The notes beneath the pieces are model-generated. The model saw only the letters and a list, made by a program, of their open reading frames with translations, made no database searches and was not told the DNA's origin. Below are positions 1 through 4,610 of a stretch of DNA of 9,619 nt, one piece after another. This DNA comes from Thermaceae bacterium (GTDB taxonomy: Bacteria > Deinococcota > Deinococci > Deinococcales > Marinithermaceae): positions 1-9,619 of the forward strand of contig JALSJG010000244.1 in assembly GCA_026989475.1 (NCBI GenBank). The letters run 5' to 3'. Position numbers and translations under genes: made by a program. The first letter of the stretch is position 1; each line of letters begins with the position of its first letter.

Positions 1-860
1 CTCGTCCAACGCCCGCTCGTGTTCCAAGGGGTCTCGGATCTCCTCCCGCATGAGCTTCTCTCCCTTTAAGCTCCGATGCAATCGTTCAATCTTGCCAATG
101 CCCTGGGGCCTCTCCACCGGGGCAAGGACCTGCCCGATTTGATGCGCGTAAAGGTACCCGCGGAAAGCCTCGGATTGGAACGCCGAGCCCCAATCGGCGC
201 GAAGCAGCAGGGACTTGGGGGGAAGCCCTAGCCTCCTGGCCTCTTCCCGGGCCCACTCCATGGCTTCCTTCGCCAACCCGGCGGTTTCGCCTTCCCCCAC
301 TTTGCCCGCCACGCGGGCCAAAAGGCAGCGGCTTTCCTCCTCGATCACGCCCTGAATGCGGTGGCCCCCAAGCGCGGGAAAACCTTTGTGCTCGACCCAT
401 CGCCATAAGGTGCTATCGGTGCTGAGCACGAGGCCCACCCGCTCGGGCTTGGGCGGCTCGGGGCCTTGGCTCTTGGCCTTTGGCCTTCGCTTCATGGGGA
501 GCAAAAGCCCCTCCGCCTTGAGCACCCGGTAGACGGTGCTTTGACTCGTCTGGATGCCCCGGGGCAATAGCTCCGCCCAAACCTTGCGGTAGCCGTAGGT
601 GGGGAAGGCCAGGGCGATCTCGCGAGCCGGCCCAAGGATGGCCTCCTGCTCGGAATGATGGCGGAAACGTCGGGAACCCCTCGCCCTACGCACTCCTCGC
701 AGCGCCCCACCCTGGCCTTCCCGCCACCTCCGCTTTCGTCGCGTCGGTCGCAGGCGCTCTGCTCATTCCCGAAAGGCGCAAAGAGCGGTTGACCCCCAAG
801 ACCGCGTTCCCGGCACACCGCTTCCAGCTCCTCAAAGCTCGCTAACCGAGGCGGCGGAGT
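1..860 (-). pseudogene. IS3-type transposase orfB (DDE integrase core), frameshifted, runs off left edge
   Basis: From 762 down to 1 the minus strand is open without a stop and encodes a retroviral-integrase-type (rve) transposase that cuts and joins DNA ends. The catalytic residues are visible: the first Asp at 415-417 (context STDST), the second Asp at 193-195 (RADWGSAF) and the Glu at 85-87 (IERLHRSLK). Exactly 35 residues separate the second Asp from the Glu, the DD(35)E spacing. Upstream are TYGYRKVW (from 600) and STVYRVLKAEG (from 540), typical of the orfB N-terminal region. The preceding segment, entered from orfA by a -1 shift at 860 (TPPPRLASFEELEAV), lies in a different frame, and the catalytic frame has a TGA at 763-765. 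An indel at roughly 735-775 must therefore separate the two parts. The C-terminus lies outside the window. Confidence 0.8.
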
Positions 861-1183
861 TTTTTTAAAACCTCCACCCGCAGGGCCATCTCGGCCAGGG
901 CCTCCTTCAGCTGCCTGTTCTTGTTCTCCAGGGCTTTGACTTGGGCGTCGGGCCCTTTGCCCTTCAGGGCGGCCTCCCCACCCTTGAGGAACCGGTCGCG
1001 CCAGGCAAGCAGGGTCTTGTAGCTGACCCCGTGCTTTCTTGAGGCCAATCAAAGGTTCCCTTCGGGAAGCACGCTTATAGAGAGCGCCCCGCGCAGGATG
1101 CTCGGCACGATGGCGACCTTTTCCAAAACGTGTTTGCTTCGCAAAGCAGCGGTGCTCCAGCTACTTGTAGCCATTTTGCTCAT
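842..1183 (-). pseudogene. IS3-type transposase orfA (HTH plus leucine-zipper-like helix), interrupted by a stop
   Basis: The part from 1048 (TTG) to 842 reads as a classic orfA C-terminus: an HTH recognition region (ASRKHGVSYKTLLAWRDRF), then a coiled coil (VKALENKNRQLKEALAEM) used for oligomerisation and contact with orfB. Upstream in the same frame, after a TGA at 1049-1051, the sequence continues to ATG at 1181-1183 (MSKMATSSWSTAAL, then KHVLEKVAIVPSILRG), which looks like the orfA N-terminal helix. About a dozen residues, more than usual, lie between RG and ASRKHG, so a small insertion may accompany the stop. No ribosome binding site supports the internal TTG, so I regard orfA as broken rather than short. 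Confidence 0.65.
859..878 (-). promoter_or_regulatory. Probable programmed -1 frameshift site of the IS (A7 run with upstream Shine-Dalgarno-like stimulator)
   Basis: Read on the minus strand, orfA ends with codons TTA AAA AAA CTC, placing an A AAA AAA heptamer at 866-860. A -1 slip there leads directly into the orfB frame (KK-TPPPRLAS). A GGTGGAGG element lies a few bases upstream at 871-878, the position at which Shine-Dalgarno-like stimulators act in IS3-family and dnaX frameshifting. A small CTCG/CGAG hairpin could form just downstream. Transcriptional slippage on the A run, known from Thermus dnaX, is an alternative mechanism. Confidence 0.6.
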
Positions 1184-1192
1184 ACACTACCC

Positions 1193-1211
1193 CCACTTGC
1201 CTCGCAAGTGG
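1193..1211. repeat. Perfect 8-bp inverted repeat with 3-nt loop at the IS/provirus junction
   Basis: CCACTTGC (1193-1200), CTC, GCAAGTGG (1204-1211) form a perfect hairpin. It lies between the orfA start and the truncated transglycosylase, where the right end of the insertion sequence should be. No T-run follows on either strand, so it is not an obvious terminator. It may be part of the IS terminus or the target junction. Confidence 0.5.
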
Positions 1212-1224
1212 TACCGCTTGAGCT

Positions 1225-1443
1225 GAAGCACCACACACCGATCCGGCGGCGAACCTCCGGCTCGGAGCCAAGTACCTGAAGCAGCAGCTCGCCCGCTACG
1301 GCAACGTCTACGAAGCCCTGCTCGCCTACAACGGCGGGCACGGGGCGGTCCTCGCTTACCGTCGGGGGCAGTGTTACAACTGCCGCTACGCCGAGAACGT
1401 CCTGGCTTTGCGCGACCGAATCAAAAGGGGGGAGCCCGTATAA
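1225..1443 (+). pseudogene. Lytic transglycosylase (SLT-type), C-terminal fragment
   Basis: The open frame after a TGA at 1219-1221 reads DPAANLRLGAKYLKQQLARY and later EALLAYNGG and YAENVLALRDRI, ending at TAA 1441-1443. This is the second half of an SLT-type peptidoglycan lytic transglycosylase: the conserved 'N-x-x-x-G-x-x-YL' helix and the AYNGG motif of the substrate groove are present. The catalytic glutamate, which in this fold lies upstream of the seen portion, is missing, and there is no start codon or ribosome binding site. Homology starts abruptly where the insertion sequence region ends. In a phage this enzyme would open the cell wall at entry or exit. Two cysteines (CYNC) sit near the C-terminus. 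The fragment's 3' end carries the Shine-Dalgarno sequence of the next gene. Confidence 0.75.
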
Positions 1444-1703
1444 TGGGGGCGGTGAAGCAGATTGCGTTGCCCGATAAGGTATTCGCGCTCTTGGAGCGGT
1501 ACCGCCTGAAGCGTCGCATTTCTCGGGCCGCAGCCGTTGAGGAGCTCCTGAAGAAGGAGTTTGCGGCCGAAGCGCTCCTTGGTGCACTTGATGAGCAGGC
1601 GGAAAGAAACCGCGACCTGAGCGAGGAAGAAGCCATGGCCTTGGCAAATGAGGCCGTGGCATGGGCGCGCAAGCAGCTTCGCCGTGCCCGCAAAGGGCGC
1701 TAG
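1443..1703 (+). CDS. Putative antitoxin of a PIN-toxin module
   Basis: An 86-residue protein encoded immediately before a PIN-domain toxin. The start is ATG at 1443-1445, overlapping the previous stop (TAATG), with a strong purine-rich ribosome binding site (GGGGGGAG, 1428-1435) about 8 nt upstream; the open frame extends further upstream but only as a shadow of the transglycosylase. The N-terminal third (KQIALPDKVFALLERYRL, then SRAAAVEELLKKEF) resembles a ribbon-helix-helix DNA-binding domain, a beta strand followed by two helices. The remainder is charged and helical, as expected for a toxin-neutralising tail ending in a very basic stretch (RKQLRRARKGR). Such antitoxins bind both the toxin and the operon's operator. 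The role comes from context; the protein itself is only family-like. The gene is intact although its phage neighbours are broken. Confidence 0.6.
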   Translation: MGAVKQIALPDKVFALLERYRLKRRISRAAAVEELLKKEFAAEALLGALDEQAERNRDLSEEEAMALANEAVAWARKQLRRARKGR

Positions 1704-1705
1704 CC

Positions 1706-2131
1706 TTGCGGGTCGTTCTAGACACCAATGTCTTAGTCAGCGGTTTACAGACCCCGGAAAGCCCGCCAGGTCGGCTTGTTCGTGCGTGGGCATCCGGGCG
1801 CTTCGAGCTCGTGACCTCGGAGGCCCAACTTACCGAGCTTCGCCAAACCCTCCGTTATCCCAAGCTCCGAAAGCGGATTCCGAAGCACGTCGCAGGCACC
1901 TTGATTAACGCGATCAAAGCTAAAGCTGCTTTTGTGAAGCCCTCCTTGCCATTGATTGAGCTCCCCGACGAGGATGACCGGTTCATTCTTGGAACCGCGA
2001 TAGCAGGAAAAGCGGATTTGCTGGTTACGGGCGACCGGTCGCACTTGCTTGCCCTAAAAAAGATTGGCACCACTCGCATCGTAGACCCTAAAACGGCGGT
2101 GCAATTGCTGGGGGTAAAAGGTGGCCGGTAG
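1706..2131 (+). CDS. PIN-domain ribonuclease toxin (VapC/COG1569-like)
   Basis: A 141-residue PIN-domain protein, predicted to be a Mg-dependent RNase acting as the toxin of the pair. The acidic active site is visible: Asp6 in VVLDTNVLVSG, a conserved Glu in SEAQLTELRQTL, Asp residues in PDEDDRFILGTAI, and the last Asp in ADLLVTGDRSHLL. The start is chosen as TTG 1706-1708 because PIN proteins of this type begin MRVVLDTN and an AAAGGG element (1693-1698) lies 7 nt upstream, inside the antitoxin's last codons. An ATG at 1661 would add 15 unlikely residues and overlap the antitoxin by 43 nt. Only 2 nt separate it from the antitoxin stop, and it overlaps the following ATPase by 11 nt. All catalytic positions appear intact. 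Confidence 0.8.
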   Translation: MRVVLDTNVLVSGLQTPESPPGRLVRAWASGRFELVTSEAQLTELRQTLRYPKLRKRIPKHVAGTLINAIKAKAAFVKPSLPLIELPDEDDRFILGTAIAGKADLLVTGDRSHLLALKKIGTTRIVDPKTAVQLLGVKGGR

Positions 2132-2800
2132 GCAGACCTTCCGCATCCTGATCGTGGGCAAGACCGGCTCGGGGAAAAGCACCCTGGCTAAGGCGATCGT
2201 GCGCCGGATGGAAGGGCGCTACCAAAAGCTCGTGGTGGTAAACCGCAAGCGCGAGTTCGCCGAGTTCGTGGAAAAGGGCTTCACCGTCGGCGAGGCCGGG
2301 GACCCCGAGCCAGCCCTTCGCCGCTACGACCGGGTTCACTTCCACGTCACCGGCTACGACCCGAGGCCCTTCCTCGATGCCCTCGGCCAGGCGATCCTGC
2401 GTCGGCGGGACGTGCTCCTCGTGGTGGACGAGGCCCACCCGTTCTTCGAACGGGGTCGGGTGCCGAAGGGGCTCTTCGAGGTCCTGACCGGCGGCCGCGA
2501 GGCCGGGCACAACGCGATCTTCGTCACCCAGATGCTGAAGGGAGCGGTGGGCGGGATTGACCCCGGGATCCGCCGCCAGGCCTCGCACCTGGTGACCTTC
2601 CACCTCACCGAGCCCGAGGAGGTCCGGGCCCTTTCCGAGCAGTTCCCGAGCTCGGCGAGCGGGTCAGAAAGCTCGCCCGCCCCGAGGACGGCCTGCCGCC
2701 CGAGTACGGGGTCAAGGACCTCGACCGCGAGCGCGCGGGGGCGGTCCTCCGGGACCCCACCGACCCCCGGCGCCGGCGGTGGGTGGAGCTCGGGGGCTAG
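2121..2800 (+). pseudogene. Phage packaging-type P-loop ATPase, frameshifted near the C-terminus
   Basis: A HerA/FtsK-like ATPase of about 226 residues when the frame is repaired, the size usual for genome-packaging ATPases of membrane-containing phages. The start is GTG 2121, overlapping the toxin. Walker A (VGKTGSGKS) is at about residues 11-19, Walker B (VLLVVDEAHPFF) near 97-108, and a later VTQMLKGAVGG segment suits the sensor region. At 2645-2648 the frame breaks: the original frame continues as low-complexity Ser/Pro/Gly sequence to 2831, while the -1 frame gives a sensible ending (ELGERVRKLARPEDGLPPEY to RRRRWVELGG) with TAG at 2798-2800. Restoring one C to the CCC run repairs the gene. 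The core ATPase domain is unaffected, so a shortened protein could retain hydrolysis. A Zot-like filamentous-phage ATPase is an alternative, but no membrane segment is visible. Confidence 0.75.
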
Positions 2801-2835
2801 ATGGGGCGCAACAAGCAGATCCGGGCGCTAGAATA

Positions 2836-2997
2836 ATGGGGCTCGAACGCGAGGTGCGGGCCCACGAGGCGAAGATCCGTCGCGAGCTCAAAAAGAAGCA
2901 TCCGGACCTTGGCCTGATCCGCCACTGGCAAAAGGAGATCGAGGCATGGCGACGGCAATTAGAAAGGTTAAGAAGCAAGCTTCCCGGCGGAAGGTAG
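2836..2997 (+). CDS. Small charged coiled-coil protein, unrecognised phage ORF
   Basis: A 53-residue, highly charged helical protein (EREVRAHEAKIRRELKKK, then KEIEAWRRQLERLRSKL), probably a two-helix coiled coil. I do not recognise a family. ATG 2836 overlaps the stop (TAATG) of an 11-codon frame that begins at ATG 2801, directly after the ATPase stop, with a G-rich ribosome binding site upstream. No ribosome binding site precedes 2836 itself. Removing 14 nt (2834-2847) would fuse the two parts into one continuous coiled coil (RALE-REVRAHEA), so the 2801 start may be the ancestral one and the split a small duplication. Alternatively, reinitiation at TAATG could still express it. It overlaps the next gene by 52 nt. 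Confidence 0.45.
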   Translation: MGLEREVRAHEAKIRRELKKKHPDLGLIRHWQKEIEAWRRQLERLRSKLPGGR

Positions 2998-3212
2998 CCA
3001 TCGAGCAAAGCCTCGGGGCTGAGGCTAATCCCCTCTGGGAAGAGCTCGCCGAGGAAGCCGAGCGCTACTTCAGGCTCGTGAGCGAGCTAAAGACGCTCCC
3101 CCCTGATGATCCAAGGCGCACCGAGCTAGAGGGGGAGCTCTACGCATCGTTGAGCCACCTAGCGGTGCATGCAAAACTGCTCCTTGAGCGAGCGGAAAAA
3201 GCCTTGAAATAA
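2946..3212 (+). CDS. Small helical phage protein of unknown function
   Basis: An 88-residue protein with a basic N-terminus (AIRKVKKQASRRK) and two amphipathic acidic helices (EELAEEAERYFRLVSELKTL and ELYASLSHLAVHAKLLLERA) separated by a PPDDPRR turn. The start at ATG 2946 is supported by AAAGGAG (2931-2937) 8 nt upstream, within the previous gene. No membrane segment or catalytic motif is visible and I do not recognise the family. It is the last gene before a terminator, closing the unit that begins with the antitoxin gene. The basic tail plus helical hairpin could suit a small nucleic-acid-associated or structural virion protein, but that is only a guess. The frame appears intact. Confidence 0.6.
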   Translation: MATAIRKVKKQASRRKVAIEQSLGAEANPLWEELAEEAERYFRLVSELKTLPPDDPRRTELEGELYASLSHLAVHAKLLLERAEKALK

Positions 3213-3231
3213 GGTCCCGGAACCCAGCCGG

Positions 3232-3259
3232 GGAGCCCCGTCCAGGACGGGGCTCCTTT
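3232..3259 (+). terminator. Intrinsic-type terminator after the ATPase/small-ORF unit
   Basis: GGAGCCCCGT (3232-3241) pairs perfectly with ACGGGGCTCC (3247-3256) around a 5-nt loop and is followed by a short TTT. It lies 20 nt after the stop of the upstream gene. The T-tract is short, so efficiency is uncertain. Confidence 0.7.
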
Positions 3260-3266
3260 CGCATTC

Positions 3267-3290
3267 CGTACAGTGTGTACGTACTGTACG
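3267..3290 (+). promoter_or_regulatory. 24-bp inverted repeat, candidate operator
   Basis: CGTACAGT (3267-3274) and ACTGTACG (3283-3290) are perfect inverted repeats around an 8-nt spacer that itself contains GTAC steps. Half-site centres are 16 bp apart, more than one helical turn but compatible with a dimeric repressor. It sits between the terminator and the next gene start (3341). A TTTACA at 3292-3297 with TAACCC 17 nt further on could be a weak promoter beside it. Confidence 0.5.
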
Positions 3291-3340
3291 CTTTACAAAC
3301 CCCCTCCCTTGGGCTAACCCTGGAGGCCTGAGGGGTACCC

Positions 3341-3697
3341 ATGGCAACTAAAGCGGTAACGCTCCCGGTGCCGGACGTGGGTTCGGTGCAAAAGGCTTTT
3401 TCGAAGGCGCTCGGCGGGTTCGCCCAGGTCGAGACCGCCGCTTTGGTGGGCGGCGCGCTCGCGGTCCCCTTGGCGGAGAAAGCCGCCTACACCAGCCTGC
3501 GCGAGGTCTTCGGCAACTCCGGCGAAGGGCTTTCCGACCACGAGCGCCTCGCCCGTCAGCTCTTCCGTTTCGGGCTTGCGCTCTTCGGCGGCTACCTCGC
3601 CGCCACCGGCAAGCGCGAGATGAGGGCTTTCGGTACCGGGTTCATGGCCGAGGCCGCCGTGAGCCTCTTGAAGGGCTTTGGCCTCGCCATCGTCTGA
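3341..3697 (+). CDS. Small membrane-associated phage protein (putative virion membrane protein)
   Basis: A 118-residue protein with hydrophobic, Gly/Ala-rich segments at about residues 31-49 (TAALVGGALAVPLAEKAAY), 78-90 (FGLALFGGYLAA) and 105-118 (VSLLKGFGLAIV), separated by a charged loop (SGEGLSDHERLARQ). No signal peptide is visible. The start is ATG 3341 with GAGGGG (3330-3335) 5 nt upstream. It is the first gene after a terminator and an operator-like repeat, so it probably begins a late structural unit. Position just before the presumed capsid genes and the internal hydrophobic character suggest a protein of an internal virion membrane, but I cannot match it to a named family. The frame is intact. 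Confidence 0.55.
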   Translation: MATKAVTLPVPDVGSVQKAFSKALGGFAQVETAALVGGALAVPLAEKAAYTSLREVFGNSGEGLSDHERLARQLFRFGLALFGGYLAATGKREMRAFGTGFMAEAAVSLLKGFGLAIV

Positions 3698-3710
3698 GGG
3701 AGGAGAAGAG

Positions 3711-3865
3711 ATGGAACAGGTCGCAGGGATCCGCAAGGAGATCATCAGCAAGTCCAGCGCGAACTTCCAGGTACTGAGGCCGAGGACGAGCTTCAGATCT
3801 GGGTCGAGTCCGCCGACGCGGTGGACTTCAACCACGCGAACACCATCTTTGAGCTCAAGGTCTAG
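3711..3865 (+). pseudogene. Remnant of a structural gene with an internal deletion (candidate small capsid protein)
   Basis: A strong ribosome binding site (GGGAGGAG, 3698-3705) precedes ATG 3711, and about 20 sensible residues follow (MEQVAGIRKEIISKSSANFQ). The frame then turns into unlikely Ser/Thr/Arg/Pro sequence. From about 3783 another frame gives a plausible protein ending (EDELQIWVESADAVDFNHAN, then TIFELKV) with TAG at 3863-3865. A few dozen residues are thus too short for a capsid protein but contain a good beginning and a good end in different frames, as after an internal deletion. Assignment as a capsid gene rests only on position between the membrane protein and a second decayed gene. 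Confidence 0.5.
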
Positions 3866-3878
3866 GAAAGGAAGCGCG

Positions 3879-4112
3879 ATGCTGCCCTTGCTGAAAAAGC
3901 GCCCGCAAGCCGCGGCTGCGGCCACGGCGCGGACGGCCAAGCCGGTGCTGCCGCCCCGCGCGGTGGTGCAGCGGGCCTTGATCGAGACCCAGGACTTCGA
4001 GGCCGGCGAGCCCTGGTGGACGAACGCCCATGTGGTGATCGCCCGCTTCCGCGTGCCCGAGGACGCCGCCTGCATCCTCACTCAGACTGCCCCTAGGACC
4101 TTGAACCTTTAG
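3879..4112 (+). pseudogene. Decayed phage structural gene, N-terminal part (candidate large capsid protein)
   Basis: A 77-residue frame from ATG 3879 with AGGAAAGGAAG (3864-3874) upstream. After an Ala-rich basic start (LPLLKKRPQAAAAATARTAK) comes a credible folded stretch (VVQRALIETQDFEAGEPWW, then TNAHVVIARFRVPEDAACIL). It stops at TAG 4110-4112 after an improbable tail. Downstream, protein-like pieces appear in other frames: IPIPGVQNRDFINPPDPG from 4126 and YPTHAGVGVTCNEKL ending at TAG 4250-4252. Beta-rich segments with aromatic and Pro turns would suit a virion protein, but no family is recognised with certainty. I read 3879-4252 as a single gene broken by deletions and indels. Confidence 0.5.
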
Positions 4113-4119
4113 CTGGTAG

Positions 4120-4389
4120 CGGGGAATCCCGATTCCGGGCGTACAAAACCGCGACTTCATCAACCCGCCAGACCCGGGGCTGCCCGTCGCGAGGGCCGCG
4201 GTCCTACCCGACGCACGCCGGGGTGGGCGTCACCTGCAACGAGAAGTTGTAGGCAACCTGCTTGCCTACGCTGACCGAAACGCCTTCGCCGGGTGGTACG
4301 GCGGCGGGTGGCTCACCCTGAATCGGGGAAAGAAGGGCCTCCGCCGGGTCCACCGCGGGGCCGAGGACGTGAGCCGGGTGCGGCGGTGA
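4120..4389 (+). pseudogene. Start-less open frame, probable tail(s) of decayed phage genes
   Basis: After TAG 4117-4119 the frame is open for about 89 codons to TGA 4387-4389 but contains no ATG or TTG, and its only GTG codons are in the last seven. The first part (IPIPGVQNRDFINPPDPG) looks like an internal piece of the preceding structural gene. The end (NLLAYADRNAFAGWYGGGW, then LTLNRGKKGLRRVHRGAEDV) looks like the C-terminus of a different, Trp/Gly-rich and basic protein. The best explanation is two gene remnants joined by deletion. It is the last protein-like sequence before the tRNA terminator. Confidence 0.4.
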
Positions 4390-4422
4390 ATAGGGGATGC
4401 ATAAGGGGTAGTTGCAAGGGAA

Positions 4423-4454
4423 AACGGAAAGGCCCGGATGCGCTCCGGGCCTTT
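4423..4454 (-). terminator. Intrinsic terminator of tRNA-Val
   Basis: AAAGGCCCGGA (4428-4438) pairs perfectly with TCCGGGCCTTT (4444-4454) around a 5-nt loop. Read on the minus strand it lies 7 nt after the tRNA CCA end and is followed by TTTCCGTTTT, a fair T-tract. It may also stop plus-strand transcription from the provirus. Confidence 0.85.
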
Positions 4455-4461
4455 CTTATCG

Positions 4462-4538
4462 TGGTGGGCGGTACTGGACTTGAACCAGTGACCTCCCGCG
4501 TGTGAGGCGGGCGCTCTGGCCAGCTGAGCTAACCGCCC
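4462..4538 (-). tRNA. tRNA-Val (anticodon CAC)
   Basis: All arms fold: acceptor GGGCGGT/ACCGCCC, D-stem GCTC/GAGC, anticodon stem CCCGC/GCGGG with loop CTCACAC, variable loop AGGTC, and T-stem ACTGG/CCAGT with loop TTCAAGT. The anticodon CAC reads the valine codon GTG. The 3' CCA is encoded (rc of 4462-4464). The gene has its own promoter and terminator. Its 3' end faces the provirus remnant, so it is the likely attachment site; it is complete, as expected when the integrating element restores the tRNA end. I found no second copy of the tRNA 3' end in the window. Confidence 0.97.
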
Positions 4539-4549
4539 AAGCAAGCTTG

Positions 4550-4578
4550 AATCTAACACTGGTTCGGGGGCTTGTCAA
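4550..4578 (-). promoter_or_regulatory. Sigma-70-type promoter of tRNA-Val
   Basis: On the minus strand, TTGACA (rc of 4573-4578) and TAGATT (rc of 4550-4555) are separated by exactly 17 nt. The -10 box ends 11 nt before the tRNA 5' end at 4538, so transcription starts only a few bases upstream of the mature tRNA. Confidence 0.9.
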
Positions 4579-4610
4579 GTTTTGCGATCCCCATGGGGTA
4601 AAGTGAGGCC

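Larger units (their letters stand above)
1..1190 (-). mobile_element. Partial, degraded IS3-type insertion sequence
   Basis: Two consecutive minus-strand reading frames form the orfA/orfB layout of IS3-family elements: a short helix-turn-helix and coiled-coil protein (orfA), an A7 slippery run at its end, then an integrase-core protein (orfB) in the -1 frame. The element enters from the left edge, so its left terminus is unseen. Its right terminus must lie between the orfA start near 1183 and the transglycosylase fragment beginning near 1225; no terminal repeat could be assigned without the other end. Both orfs contain lesions, so this copy is probably unable to move by itself. Confidence 0.8.
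1225..4461 (+). mobile_element. Remnant of an integrated phage (P23-77-like, membrane-containing type, tentative)
   Basis: Plus-strand genes 1225-4389 are short, tightly packed or overlapping, and include a lytic transglycosylase tail, a small packaging-type ATPase with Walker A and B motifs, helical proteins, a small membrane protein and fragmentary structural genes. The block ends at the 3' end of tRNA-Val(CAC), a typical integration target. An ATPase followed by small ORFs, a membrane protein and two successive structural genes is the order expected of Thermus phage P23-77 and its proviruses. That family assignment is inference from order and host type. Several genes are broken and no integrase or replication gene is present, so this is a defective remnant. 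Its left part was removed or displaced at the insertion sequence. Confidence 0.6.

Noticed and set aside
1180..1728. Long minus-strand open frame opposite the transglycosylase tail and antitoxin
   Set aside because: It is antisense to better-supported genes, is rich in Pro/Arg/Ser without domain-like pattern, and has no ribosome binding site.
3314..4081. 255-codon minus-strand open frame across the membrane protein and structural fragments
   Set aside because: Length comes from GC-rich antisense of genuine plus-strand codons; the plus-strand starts have strong ribosome binding sites and the antisense protein has no recognisable pattern.
4588..4599. CCCCATGGGG palindrome before the GNAT-ABC gene
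   Set aside because: A 10-bp GC palindrome with no extension beyond its core is easily met by chance in this composition; not enough to call an operator.
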